64,000 nucleotides of DNA from Saprospiraceae bacterium. Lineage in GTDB: Bacteria; Bacteroidota; Bacteroidia; Chitinophagales; Saprospiraceae. A model generated the notes under the pieces. The model was not told the DNA's origin. It did not search any database and saw nothing but the letters and a program-made list of their open reading frames with translations. The stretch spans positions 248,001 to 312,000 of the forward strand of contig JAHBTW010000002.1 of NCBI GenBank assembly GCA_019638385.1, given 5' to 3'. The stretch's first letter is position 1, and each line of letters opens with the position of its first letter. The position numbers were made by a program, and so were the translations under genes. Shown here one piece after another: positions 1 through 10,400 of this stretch.

Positions 1-1
1 C

Positions 2-1561
2 GGTACTTACCAAAAGCAACTCGGAACCGCCAACCTGAATATTTTGGGCGGCTACTCTTTTCAGGAGAACACCTTCCAGGGATTCAATGCAGAAAACGGC
101 AATTTCATCTCCAACGATCTTGGGTTCAACAACCTGAACTTTGGTCTTGACCTGCCCAACGCCCGCGCCAACATGGGCAGCTACAAGAGTCTGCAAAGAG
201 TGATTGCGTTCTTCGGTCGCGTCAACCTCAATGTGGATGACACTTATTTCCTGAGTGCTTCGGTGCGTCAGGAAGGCTCTACGCTCTTCGGCGAAGGCAA
301 CAAGTGGGGTCTTTTCCCCGCTGTGAGCGCCGGTGTGACCTTGAGCAACCTGATTGACATCAAAGGTGTGGACAACATGAAGCTCCGTGCCGGCTATGGC
401 GAAACGGGTAGCTTGCCTCCTTCCGGCGGCTTGTCGCAGTTGTTGTTCAGCCGTCAGGGATCGTTCTTCTTCAACGGCGCTTTCGTACCGGCCATCGGCC
501 CGGGTCGCAACGCCAATCCGGACTTGCGCTGGGAAACCAAAGGCGAATTCAACGTCGGTTTAGACCTCTCTATGTTGGACTATAAGCTCACGGCCAGCAT
601 TGACTACTATCAGCGCCGCACCCGTGACCTCATCTTTCAGGTGAACGTACCCGTGCCGCCGAACCTCGCTGCTCGCACCTGGGCTAACTTAGAGGACGCT
701 GCGTTGACCAATAACGGCCTGGAAATTGCCTTGGGCTATACCTTAGACAAGGGCAAATTCCGCTGGAACCCGAACTTGGTGTTCGCAACCTTCAACACCG
801 TACTTGATACCGTCAGCGCACCGGATGCCAAGTTCAAGTTTTTCCAGAGCGGCGGTCAGTTGTTTGACTTCAGCACTTCTCCCGGCGCTCCCGGCCTGAA
901 CAACACTCCGACTATGGTGGTACAGGCAGGCCAGCCTTTGGGCCAGTTCTGGGGACCAACCTTCATTGGTGTGAAAGAAGGTAGGTTTGAGTTTGAAGAC
1001 AGAAACGGCGACGGTATGATTACTGATGCCGATTTCGGTGTTATCGGCAACGGTTTGCCCAAATTCTCCCTCGGCCTTAACAATACCTTCCAGGTTGGAA
1101 ACTTCGACATCAACGTGTTCATTCGTGGCGACTTCGGCCATGAACTTGCCAACATGTACCGCGTGTTCTACGAACCGCTGGGCACCGGCTCCCGCGACAT
1201 CGAGAACATCGTGCAAACCAAATATTTTGACGAAACGCTGCGCGATGCGCCCCGTTTCTCCAGTCACTACATCGAAAAGGCCGATTACTTAGTGCTCGAC
1301 AACGCCACTTTGGGTTATTCTTTCAACCTGCCCAAAGGCAAAGCCTTCTCGAAACTGCGCGTGTACCTCGCCGGTCAGAACCTGTTCTACATCACGAGCT
1401 ACACGGGAGTGGATCCCTCGCCCCGCTATGCGGATGCAGGCGACCCGGACAACGGCGGCTTCCAAAACCTGAACGGCAACCCGCTGTTCCCCGGTTTGGA
1501 TCGTCGTAATACTTATTTCCGTGCACGCACCGTGACAATTGGTGCGAACGTGACATTTTAA
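2..1561 (+). CDS. SusC-like TonB-dependent outer-membrane receptor, C-terminal part
   Basis: The reading frame is open from the first bases of the window, so the start, signal peptide, plug and N-terminal domains lie outside. The visible 519 or so residues are the C-terminal half of a SusC/RagA-type beta-barrel: alternating amphipathic strands, typical barrel phrases such as 'LRAGYGETG', 'NPDLRWETK' and 'DRNGDGMITDADFG', and a final strand ending in 'ARTVTIGANVTF' with a terminal Phe. SusC proteins import oligomers across the outer membrane with energy from TonB. The next gene, 99 bases downstream, is its SusD partner, so this is one SusCD transport unit. The substrate cannot be told from sequence; no glycosidase is adjacent. 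Confidence 0.93.
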   Translation, partial: GTYQKQLGTANLNILGGYSFQENTFQGFNAENGNFISNDLGFNNLNFGLDLPNARANMGSYKSLQRVIAFFGRVNLNVDDTYFLSASVRQEGSTLFGEGNKWGLFPAVSAGVTLSNLIDIKGVDNMKLRAGYGETGSLPPSGGLSQLLFSRQGSFFFNGAFVPAIGPGRNANPDLRWETKGEFNVGLDLSMLDYKLTASIDYYQRRTRDLIFQVNVPVPPNLAARTWANLEDAALTNNGLEIALGYTLDKGKFRWNPNLVFATFNTVLDTVSAPDAKFKFFQSGGQLFDFSTSPGAPGLNNTPTMVVQAGQPLGQFWGPTFIGVKEGRFEFEDRNGDGMITDADFGVIGNGLPKFSLGLNNTFQVGNFDINVFIRGDFGHELANMYRVFYEPLGTGSRDIENIVQTKYFDETLRDAPRFSSHYIEKADYLVLDNATLGYSFNLPKGKAFSKLRVYLAGQNLFYITSYTGVDPSPRYADAGDPDNGGFQNLNGNPLFPGLDRRNTYFRARTVTIGANVTF

Positions 1562-1569
1562 TGTGAACC

Positions 1570-1611
1570 TTCCACCGGGAATCCCGTTTTAAAAGCGCGT
1601 TCCCGGTGGAA
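1570..1611 (+). promoter_or_regulatory. 12-bp perfect hairpin between susC and susD
   Basis: TTCCACCGGGAA at 1570-1581 is perfectly complementary to TTCCCGGTGGAA at 1600-1611, with an 18-nt loop. No U-run follows, so it is not a standard terminator. In an intergenic position inside a SusCD operon it could be an mRNA-processing or stabilising element that sets the SusC:SusD ratio; that role is inference. Confidence 0.6.
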
Positions 1612-1660
1612 ACAGCTTATAATTTGGTTTTTACAATCATTTCAAAAAATCAATGTTCTT

Positions 1661-3226
1661 ATGAATAAGTTTCTAATCAACACGCTGCTAAAGTCTATGC
1701 TTTTGCTGCTGTTTCTGGCCCCGTTCAGCCAGTCTTGCACGAATCTGGACGAGGAGATTTTTGACAATCTCACGGAGGCCAACTTCCCTACCACGGAAGA
1801 TCAGTTTATAGCAGCTTTGGGGGCTACTTATACTTCCCTCTACGGCTGGGCGCAGCACAACAGCATCTTTTCGCTTCAGGAAATTTCTTCTGATGAAGCA
1901 GCCATTCCGCACCGTGGCGCCGACTGGTTCGACGGCGGGCAATGGCTCCGTGTACACCGCCACCAGTACAACCCAAATGAGGAATCCATCAACAACGGCT
2001 GGAACTGGCTCTATGGCGGCGTCAACAACTGCAACCGGGTAATTGACTTGTTTCAAACTTTGGTATCGGAAGGAAAGGTACCTGCCGACCAAGCTGCCGC
2101 TTTTACGGCTGAAGTACAAGTATTGCGCGCCCTTTTTTACTACTGGCTTTTGGACGCTTACGGCAACGTTCCCATTGTAACGACTTTCGCCGGCGCTGAC
2201 CCGAACCCGCCGACCCGCCCTCGCGCAGAGGTATATGCATTCATCGAGGCAGAACTCAATGAAAGCGTACCCAAGCTCACGACCGACAAAGGCGGCGCTG
2301 CTTATGCCCGTATGAACTACTGGGCCGGCAAGTTCCTTCAGGCCAAACTGTACCTCAATGCACAAGTATATAAAGGTACTGCCGAATGGGACAAAGCCAT
2401 TGCAGCTTCTGACGAAATCATCAACTCGGGCCTGTTCACGTTGGAAAGCGATTATTTCGCCAACTTCAACACCAACAACAGCGGCTCCAACGAGAACATC
2501 TTCGTGATTCCTTACGATGAGGCGCAAGCGCAGGGTTTCAACCTGGCTCAAATGACTTTGCACTACTCCAGCCAGGCGACGTTCAAATTGCAGGATCAGC
2601 CCTGGAACGGTTATTGCACCCTGCAGGAGTTTTACAACTCTTATGCCGACGACGACAAGCGCAAAGGCGTTTCGGGCAACCAGCGCATACGCGGCAACTT
2701 CCATGCCGGCCAGCAATTCTCCGCAGAAGGCGATCCGCTGCTCGACTCCAGCTTCGACGACCCGGACGGGCCGGAGTTGAACTTTACGCCCGCACTCAAC
2801 GCACTGGAGCCGAATGCTTATCGGCAGGCCGGCGCGCGTATCGGAAAATACGAGTATGCCCAAGGCGCTACGCCCAACCTGAGCAACGACTTCCCGCTGT
2901 TCCGCTATGCCGACGTCATCCTGATGAAAGCCGAGGCGCTGTGGCGTAAAAACAACGGTGATCCTTTGGTGGTCACTTTGACCAACCAAATCCGCACCCG
3001 CGCCGGTTTGGCCGCCCTCAGCTCCATCACACCGCAGGAACTACTGGCCGAACGCGGTCGCGAAATGTTCTTCGAAGGATGGCGCCGCCAAGACCTCATC
3101 CGTTTCGGCGCTTACAACGGAACCTGGGACTTCAAAGGAGCTTCTGACCCGACGAAGAACCTCTTCCCGATTCCGCAAAACGCACGCAACGCCAACCCGA
3201 ATCTGGCTCAGAATCCGGGTTACTAA
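1661..3226 (+). CDS. SusD/RagB family outer-membrane nutrient-binding lipoprotein
   Basis: A 521-residue lipoprotein that caps the SusC barrel on the cell surface and captures the substrate. The N-terminus is a lipoprotein signal with a hydrophobic stretch and lipobox ending in 'FSQSC' near residue 25. The body has the TPR-like SusD pattern: 'NNGWNWLYGGVNNCNRVIDLF', 'RALFYYWLLDAYGNVPI', and near the end 'FPLFRYADVILMKAEALWR', 'RTRAGL' and 'LLAERGREMFFEGWRRQDLIRFG', all typical of RagB/SusD. Length is normal for the family. It is cotranscribed with the SusC gene upstream and followed by a strong terminator. Confidence 0.95.
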   Translation: MNKFLINTLLKSMLLLLFLAPFSQSCTNLDEEIFDNLTEANFPTTEDQFIAALGATYTSLYGWAQHNSIFSLQEISSDEAAIPHRGADWFDGGQWLRVHRHQYNPNEESINNGWNWLYGGVNNCNRVIDLFQTLVSEGKVPADQAAAFTAEVQVLRALFYYWLLDAYGNVPIVTTFAGADPNPPTRPRAEVYAFIEAELNESVPKLTTDKGGAAYARMNYWAGKFLQAKLYLNAQVYKGTAEWDKAIAASDEIINSGLFTLESDYFANFNTNNSGSNENIFVIPYDEAQAQGFNLAQMTLHYSSQATFKLQDQPWNGYCTLQEFYNSYADDDKRKGVSGNQRIRGNFHAGQQFSAEGDPLLDSSFDDPDGPELNFTPALNALEPNAYRQAGARIGKYEYAQGATPNLSNDFPLFRYADVILMKAEALWRKNNGDPLVVTLTNQIRTRAGLAALSSITPQELLAERGREMFFEGWRRQDLIRFGAYNGTWDFKGASDPTKNLFPIPQNARNANPNLAQNPGY

Positions 3227-3250
3227 TCTGATCATATTGTTTTTGTAAAA

Positions 3251-3290
3251 AGAGCAGGCTCGCCACAGCGCGGGTCTGCTCTTTTTCTTT
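3251..3290 (+). terminator. Rho-independent terminator of the SusCD operon
   Basis: AGAGCAG at 3251-3257 pairs with CTGCTCT at 3276-3282, followed by a T-rich tail (TTTTTCTTTT). It starts 24 bases after the susD stop codon. Confidence 0.85.
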
Positions 3291-3308
3291 TCAGCCGCTG
3301 AAAGGTTT

Positions 3309-3316
3309 TATATTTG
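3309..3316 (+). promoter_or_regulatory. Putative Bacteroidota -7 element, TATATTTG
   Basis: TATATTTG matches the TAnnTTTG -7 consensus and lies about 53 bases before the next gene, just after the SusCD terminator. The -33 region at this spacing is only T-rich, without a clear TTTG. Confidence 0.5.
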
Positions 3317-3368
3317 TGTATTCAAAAACAAGCCATGACAGGCTTACACGCAATTAAAAAGTAACGCT

Positions 3369-6300
3369 TTGAGAGTACATACAACGATGCCGGCTTGGGG
3401 GCTGCTTTGCCTTACCGCGTTAACGGGATGCCGGCCCAATACGGACGCGCCCAATACGGAAACCCTCTTTAGTGAAATGCCTGCCGCGCATACCGGCATC
3501 CAGTTTATCAACAAATTGAATTATACCGAGGAATTCAATGTCTATACCTTTCGCAATTTTTACAACGGCGGCGGCGTAGGCATCGGCGATATCAACAATG
3601 ACGGCCTGCCCGACCTATTCTTCTGCGGCAACATGGAGTCCAACCGTCTTTACCTCAATAAAGGCAGCTTCCAGTTTGAAGACATTACCGACAAGGCCGG
3701 CCTCAACAGCGCCGGCGCTTGGACCACCGGCGTGAGTATGGTGGACATCAACGGCGACGGCCTCCTCGATATCTACATCTGTAAATCGGGCAACCCAGAC
3801 AGCCCCCGACGCCACAACGAACTCTTCATCAACAACGGCGACCTCAGCTTCACCGAACGGGCCGCCGAGTACGGCCTCGACGACAAGGGCCTCGCCTCGC
3901 ACGCCGTATTTTTCGACTATGACAACGACGGCGATCTCGACTGCTACCTGCTTAACAACTCCATCCGTTCCGTAGGCGGTTATGACCTCATCAAAGACCA
4001 ACGCCTCCAACGCGATACCCTCGGCGGCAACAAACTCTACCGCAACGACGGAGGCCGCTTCACCGATGTGAGCGAACAAGCCGGCATCTACGGCAGTGCT
4101 ATCGGCTTCGGCCTCGGCGTCACCATCGGCGATGTGAATCGCGACGGTTGGCCCGACATTTTTATTTCCAACGACTTCTTCGAGCGCGATTATCTCTACA
4201 TCAACAATCGCGACGGTACCTTCCGGGAGGTCTTGGAAGAGCGCATGCAGGAAATCAGCCTCGGCTCTATGGGCGCCGACATGGCCGACATCAACAACGA
4301 CGGCCTGCCCGATATCTTCGTGACCGAAATGCTGCCCGAAGACGACGCCCGCATGAAAACCAAAACGCACTTTGAAAACTGGGACAAGTACCAACTCAAC
4401 CTGCGACAGGGTTATCACCGGCAGTTTACGCGCAATATGCTGCACCTCAATGCCGGCGACGGCTACTTTAGTGAAATAGGCCGCCTCGCCGGCGTACATG
4501 CCACCGACTGGAGCTGGGGGGCGCTCATCATGGACATGGACAACGACGGCCGCAAAGACCTCTTCGTGGCCAACGGCATTTTTAAAGACCTCACCGATCA
4601 AGACTATATCAACTTCTATTCGGATGCCGACAATGTGCGCCAATTGCTCAACAAACAAGGCAAAGGCATCAAAGCGCTTATTGACGCTATGCCTTCCGTA
4701 CCGATACCCAATTACGCTTTCGCCAATGAGGGCAACCTGCGCTTTACCAATCGCGCAAAGGCCTGGGGCCTGGCAGCGCCCAGTTTTTCCAATGGCTCCG
4801 CTTATGCCGATTTGGATAACGACGGCGACCTCGATCTCGTGGTCAACAACATCAATATGGCGCCTTTCATCTACCGAAACAACGCCGAAACCTTCCACCC
4901 CGAACGCAGGCACCTCATCGTCAGCCTTAAAGGAGAAGGCCAAAACACCGGCGCCATCGGCGCGCAAGTGACGCTCCGGCATCAGGGCAATACTTTTTTT
5001 CAGGAGCTGCACCCCATGCGCGGGTTTCAGTCTTGCACCGACCCGCGGCTGCACTTCGGCCTGAGCGACATACAGCAGGTGGATTCCCTCGTCGTGCGCT
5101 GGCCCGACGGACGCCACACCATCCTCACGAATGTGCCGACCAATCAATTGCTTTCGCTTTCGCAAAAGGAGGCTACGGAAATTGAAATGCCCCGGCCCGC
5201 TGCTCCCACACCTGTTTTTACCGACTGGACGGGGAAAGCCGGACCGGCGTACCGACACCGTGAAAATGACTTCTCCGATTTCGACCGCGACCAGCTACTC
5301 TACCACCTGCTTTCCCGCGAAGGGCCAAAAATGTGCGTAGGGGATGTAAACGGCGACGGCTTGGACGACGTGTTCATCGGTGGAGCCAAAGACTCGCCGG
5401 GCGCACTGTTCCTACAGGGCCGCGACGGGCGCTTCCGGCCGAGCAACGAAGTGCTTCTCGAACAGGATAAAATATCGGAAGATGCCGGTTGCCTGTTTTT
5501 CGATGCCGACGGCGATGGCGATTTAGACCTCTATGTGGCCGGCGGCGGCAACGAATTTCCATCCAGTTCCACCGCATTGACAGACCGCCTGTACCTGAAT
5601 GACGGGCGCGGAAATTTCAGCAAATCCAGCCAAATACTGCCGGCTTCCAATTTTGAAAGCACCTCCTGTGTACGCGCTGCCGACATAGACGGCGACGGCG
5701 ACCTCGACCTTTTTGTAGGCATTCGGCTCAAGCCATTCGTTTACGGCGTTCCCGTAAGCGGCTACCTCCTCGAAAATGATGGGAAGGGCAACTTTCGCAA
5801 TGTGACCGCCGCGCGTGCACCCGGCTTAGCCCAATGCGGCCTCATCACCGATGCCCGCTGGGCCGATATAGACGGCGACGGAGACCCCGACCTCATCGTG
5901 GCCGGCGAGTGGATGCCCATTCGGGTTTTTCTGAACGAAAAAGGCCGGTTTCGCGAAATCACTGCCGAGGCAGGTATGGGCCAAAGTAACGGTTTTTGGA
6001 ACTGTATAGCAATAACCGATGTGAACGGCGACGGCCTGCCCGATATCATAGCCGGAAACCGCGGGCTGAATACACGTTTCAAAGCCGGCCCCGAACGGCC
6101 CGTGAGCATGTATGTTAACGACTTTGACCAAAACGGCACGGTAGAACAGATTGTCACGGTGTTCAACGGAGCGCGCGCTTACCCGCTGGCCCTGCGCCAC
6201 GACTTAGTGAAACAATTGCCGGCGCTCAAAAAGAAATATCTCAAATTTGAGAACTACCGCGAGCAAACCATTGAAGATGTATTCACGCCGGAGCAACTGA

Positions 6301-6695
6301 GCCGCGCCGTAAAAGCCGAAGTATTTGAAACGCGCTCCATGCTATATCTCAACCGGGGCAGCGGGCGCTTCGAAGCTGTTGAGCTGCCGATTGAGGCGCA
6401 ATTTGCGCCGGTCTATGGCATTCTGGTGCAGGATTTCGACGGAGACAAAAAGGCGGACTTGTTGCTCGGCGGCAATTTTTACCACGCCAAACCGGAAGTG
6501 GGAATTTACGCGGCCGGCCGCGGGCTGCTGTTGCGCGGCGACGGGCAGGGGGGCTTTCGCCCGATACCCTTCCGAGAATCAGGCGTATTCATTTCCGGCG
6601 AGGTGCGGGACTTGGCGCAGATCCGGGCCGGAGGACGCAATTGGGTGCTCGTGGCCAAAAACGATGCGCCGCTTCAGGTGTTTGGGTACCGATGA
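3369..6695 (+). CDS. FG-GAP/VCBS repeat lipoprotein with ASPIC/UnbV domain (paralog 1)
   Basis: A predicted exported protein of 1108 residues. The N-terminus, read from a TTG, carries a lipoprotein signal ending in 'LTALTGC'; an ATG at 3387 is an alternative but would remove the positively charged residues. Many calcium-binding repeats of the form D-x-N-x-D-G-x-x-D are visible ('DINNDGLPDLF', 'DINGDGLLDIY', 'DYDNDGDLDCY', 'DVNGDGLDDVF'), folding as beta-propeller blades. About residues 515-600 form an ASPIC/UnbV domain ('GAIGAQVTLRH', 'LHFGLSDIQQVDSLVVRWPDG'). The role is surface binding or enzyme-associated recognition; the exact ligand is unknown. It lies directly behind a SusCD operon and is very similar to the protein at 7475-10795. 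Confidence 0.9.
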   Translation: MRVHTTMPAWGLLCLTALTGCRPNTDAPNTETLFSEMPAAHTGIQFINKLNYTEEFNVYTFRNFYNGGGVGIGDINNDGLPDLFFCGNMESNRLYLNKGSFQFEDITDKAGLNSAGAWTTGVSMVDINGDGLLDIYICKSGNPDSPRRHNELFINNGDLSFTERAAEYGLDDKGLASHAVFFDYDNDGDLDCYLLNNSIRSVGGYDLIKDQRLQRDTLGGNKLYRNDGGRFTDVSEQAGIYGSAIGFGLGVTIGDVNRDGWPDIFISNDFFERDYLYINNRDGTFREVLEERMQEISLGSMGADMADINNDGLPDIFVTEMLPEDDARMKTKTHFENWDKYQLNLRQGYHRQFTRNMLHLNAGDGYFSEIGRLAGVHATDWSWGALIMDMDNDGRKDLFVANGIFKDLTDQDYINFYSDADNVRQLLNKQGKGIKALIDAMPSVPIPNYAFANEGNLRFTNRAKAWGLAAPSFSNGSAYADLDNDGDLDLVVNNINMAPFIYRNNAETFHPERRHLIVSLKGEGQNTGAIGAQVTLRHQGNTFFQELHPMRGFQSCTDPRLHFGLSDIQQVDSLVVRWPDGRHTILTNVPTNQLLSLSQKEATEIEMPRPAAPTPVFTDWTGKAGPAYRHRENDFSDFDRDQLLYHLLSREGPKMCVGDVNGDGLDDVFIGGAKDSPGALFLQGRDGRFRPSNEVLLEQDKISEDAGCLFFDADGDGDLDLYVAGGGNEFPSSSTALTDRLYLNDGRGNFSKSSQILPASNFESTSCVRAADIDGDGDLDLFVGIRLKPFVYGVPVSGYLLENDGKGNFRNVTAARAPGLAQCGLITDARWADIDGDGDPDLIVAGEWMPIRVFLNEKGRFREITAEAGMGQSNGFWNCIAITDVNGDGLPDIIAGNRGLNTRFKAGPERPVSMYVNDFDQNGTVEQIVTVFNGARAYPLALRHDLVKQLPALKKKYLKFENYREQTIEDVFTPEQLSRAVKAEVFETRSMLYLNRGSGRFEAVELPIEAQFAPVYGILVQDFDGDKKADLLLGGNFYHAKPEVGIYAAGRGLLLRGDGQGGFRPIPFRESGVFISGEVRDLAQIRAGGRNWVLVAKNDAPLQVFGYR

Positions 6696-6741
6696 GGGCG
6701 AAGGAAAACGAAAATCAACCAATCAGAACATTACAAAAAAG

Positions 6742-7341
6742 ATGAAACGACTATTGGGAAGTATTGCCGTAACAACGGTACTGGCAATGGCTGCATGCTC
6801 CGACGGCAGCGCTTATGTGTTGATGGAAAAAAGGGAACTGGCCCGCGGCGTGCGTTACGACAGCCTGCTGTTCGATGTTTATTTCGGCATGGAACGGCAG
6901 GAATTTTTTGACCATTGCAGAAACATGAACCGGGAAGGTATTGTGAAAGAAGGGCCGGGCGGCAACACAGTGGAATATAAATTGGATAACCTGCCCTACC
7001 CTGCCAAAGTAAATTTTTATCCCGACTTCGACGACGACAACCGTATTTACAAAATGCGCCTCTACTTCCACTATGACGCCTGGGCGCCCTGGAACAAACC
7101 GCAATGGTCGGACAGTCTGATGCCCGAAGTGGTAACCCTGCTTCAGGGTTGGTACGAGGGCGTGGATTTTATCAAAATTGAACCGGAAGACGTGGAGAAT
7201 AAATCGCCCCTATATGCCAAGGTGGACGGCAATCGCCGCATCGTGGTTTTCAAAGATGGCGACATGAAAGTGCGGGCTATTATCACCGATTTGACGTCGG
7301 CAATGGTGCGCAACAAGAAGCGCAAGGACATGAAAGGGTAA
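6742..7341 (+). CDS. Small predicted lipoprotein between the two FG-GAP paralogs
   Basis: A 199-residue protein of unrecognised family. The start MKRLLGSIAV opens a signal peptide with lipobox 'AMAAC' (Cys about residue 19), so it is probably a periplasm- or surface-facing lipoprotein. The rest is soluble and charged, with an acidic/aromatic stretch ('NFYPDFDDDNRIYKMRLYF') and no membrane segment. It starts 46 bases after paralog 1 and reads in the same direction, suggesting one transcription unit. No catalytic motif was seen. Confidence 0.8.
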   Translation: MKRLLGSIAVTTVLAMAACSDGSAYVLMEKRELARGVRYDSLLFDVYFGMERQEFFDHCRNMNREGIVKEGPGGNTVEYKLDNLPYPAKVNFYPDFDDDNRIYKMRLYFHYDAWAPWNKPQWSDSLMPEVVTLLQGWYEGVDFIKIEPEDVENKSPLYAKVDGNRRIVVFKDGDMKVRAIITDLTSAMVRNKKRKDMKG

Positions 7342-7396
7342 AATCGCCGTAGCCTGGCAAGGATAAATGCAGTGAGTCCCGGCCACCTGTTTTTTT

Positions 7397-7404
7397 TACC
7401 TTTG
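7397..7404 (+). promoter_or_regulatory. Putative Bacteroidota -7 element, TACCTTTG
   Basis: TACCTTTG matches TAnnTTTG 70 bases before the second FG-GAP gene. No TTTG is present 19 bases upstream, so this is a weak call. Confidence 0.4.
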
Positions 7405-7474
7405 TAAAAATTCTTCGCATCCATGACACCGGTCAGGGTTGTCTTATAGCTGATGTAAAAAGCAAACAATCGCA

Positions 7475-10400
7475 ATGAAAAAAAACGCTATTGCATTAGG
7501 GTGTATCTTATGCGTCCTTACCGCTTGCCGACAGGAACAAAGCCCCCCTGCCGGCGGCGACACCCTCTTCTCGCTCATGCCTTCCGACCACACGGGGATC
7601 CAGTTTGAAAACCGCCTCCGGTACGACAAAGATTTCAACATCTATACCTACCGCAATTTCTACAACGGCGGAGGCGTAGCCATCGGCGACATCAACAACG
7701 ACGGCCTGCCCGATATCTATTTCACCGCTAACATGGGGCCCAACCGCCTTTACCTCAACAAAGGCAATTTTCAATTTGAAGACATTACCGAAAAGGCCGG
7801 CGTAGCGGGTACTCGCGCCTGGAGCACCGGCGTGAGCATGGCCGACATCAACGGCGACGGCCTGCTCGATATTTATGTGTGCAACTCCGGCAACATACAG
7901 GGCGACAACAAGCAAAACGAACTCTTCATCAACAACGGCGACGGCACCTTCAGCGAACGCGCCGAACAGTACGGACTCGCCGACCAAGGCTACTCCACAC
8001 ACGCCGTTTTTTTTGACTATGACAACGACGGCGACCTTGACTGCTACATGCTCAACAACTCCTACCAAGCCATCGGCAGCTTCAACCTGCGCAAAAACGA
8101 ACGCCCCATCCGCGACCCCGAAGGCGGCGATAAGCTCTATCGCAACGACGGCAACCGCTTCACCGACGTCAGCGTGGAGGCCGGCATCTACGGCAGCGTC
8201 ATCGGGTTCGGCCTCGGCGTAACGGTGGGCGATGTGAACAACGACGGCCGGCCCGACCTGTACATTTCCAACGACTTCTTCGAGCGCGACTATCTCTACA
8301 TCAACAACGGCGACGGTACCTTCAGCGAAGTGCTCGAACAACAGATGCGCTCTATCAGCGGAGCCTCGATGGGCGCCGATATGGCCGACATCAACAACGA
8401 CGGCCTGCCGGATATCTTCGTCACCGAAATGCTGCCCGAACCTGAGTACCGCATCAAAACCAAAACCACCTTCGAAAACTGGGACCGCTACCAATATGCC
8501 CTGGGAAACGGCTATTTCCACCAGTTTACCCGCAACATGCTCCAACTCAACAACGGCGATAATACCTTCAGCGAAATTGGCCGGCTGGCCGGCGTAGAAG
8601 CAACTGACTGGAGTTGGGGCGCACTGCTGTTTGACATGGACAACGACGGGCGCAAAGACATCTTCGTGGCCAACGGCATCTATCAGGACCTCACCGATCA
8701 GGATTTCCTCAACTTCATTGCCGATGACGAAATGAAGCGCTCCTTCATCACCGATAAGGGCGTGGATTACAAAAAACTCATTGACGTCATCCCCTCCGAG
8801 GCCATTCCCAACTACGCATTTCACAATCAGGGCAGTTTGGCCTTTAAAAACAAAGCAGTGCAATGGGGCCTGGCTACTCCGAGCTTCTCCAACGGCTCCG
8901 CGTATGCCGATTTGGACAACGACGGCGACCTCGACCTCGTGGTCAATAATGTGAACATGCAGGCATTCATCTATCGAAATGAAACCGACCGGCTCTTCCC
9001 CACTCACCGGCACCTCCGCATCGTACTCGAAGGCGAAGGCCAAAACCGTTTCGCGCTGGGAACCCGCATCACCGTGCGCCACCAAGGGCAACAGTGGTGT
9101 TTGGAACAAATGCCTATGCGCGGGTTTCAATCTACGGTGGACAGCCGCCCGCTTTTCGGATTGGGGGAAATAAAAACCGCCGACTCGCTCATCGTAGAGT
9201 GGTACGACGGCCGCACCACGGTACTCACGAAAGTGCCTACCAATCAAGCGCTAAAGCTCTCTGTAAAAGATGCGCTCCGCATACTGCGCACTGCGTCGAA
9301 GCCCGCCCCGGCACTGTTCAGTGAAATAAACGACGCAACCGTGCCCGATTTTCGCCACATCGAAAACAGCTTTGTGGATTTTGATCGCGACCGGCTCATT
9401 TACCACAAACTCTCCACCGAAGGCCCGCGTATTGCCCTCGGCGATGTGAACGGCGACGGACGCATGGATTTTTTCATCGGCGGAGCAAAAGATCAGCCCG
9501 GCGCACTGTATATCCAAACCCCTTCCGGCGGTTTCCGGGCAGCGCCGCAAGCGGTGTTTGAATCGGATAAAACCTCAGAAGACACAGACGCGGTCTTTTT
9601 TGATGCCGACGGCGACGGCGACCTCGACCTGTATGTGGCAAGCGGGGGCAATGAGTTTCCCAATACCGCCACTGCCCTGATGGACCGGCTGTACCTCAAC
9701 GACGGCAAAGGGCAGTTTAGCAGAGCGCTTGCGGGGGCTTTGCCTTTCGGCAAATTTGAACCCACTGCCTGCGTGCGCGCTGCCGATGTCAACGGCGACG
9801 GTCACCCCGATCTGTTCGTCGGAACCCGGCTAAGGCCTTTCTTATATGGCGTGCCGGCGAGCAGTTATTTGTTGGTCAACAACGGCAAAGGGCAATTTCG
9901 CGACGCCACGGCCGAACTCGCCCCGGGTTTCAAAGATATCGGCATGATGCGCGACGCTATATGGTCGGATTACGACGGCGACGGCGCCCCCGACCTCATT
10001 GTGGTGGGAGACTGGATGCCGGTGCGCATTTTTAAAAACAACGGCGGGCGCCTGGAGGAAAAAACCGAACCGCTCGGCCTACTCCCTTTCACCGGCTGGT
10101 GGAACAGCATCAAGGCCGGCGATTTCAACGGCGACGGCCGGCCCGATTATGTGCTCGGCAACCACGGCCTCAACTCCCGCTTTCGCGCATCGAAAGAAAA
10201 ACCGGTGAGTATGCACGTCAACGATTTTGATCAAAACGGTACCGTGGAGCAAATCATCTGCACTTACAACGGCGACCGATCCTATCCGATGGCCCTGCGC
10301 CACGACCTGATGATGCAAATCCCTTCGCTCAAAAAACAATACCTCAAATACGAAAACTTTAAAGGCCAAACCATCACCGATATTTTCACTCCGCAGCAGA

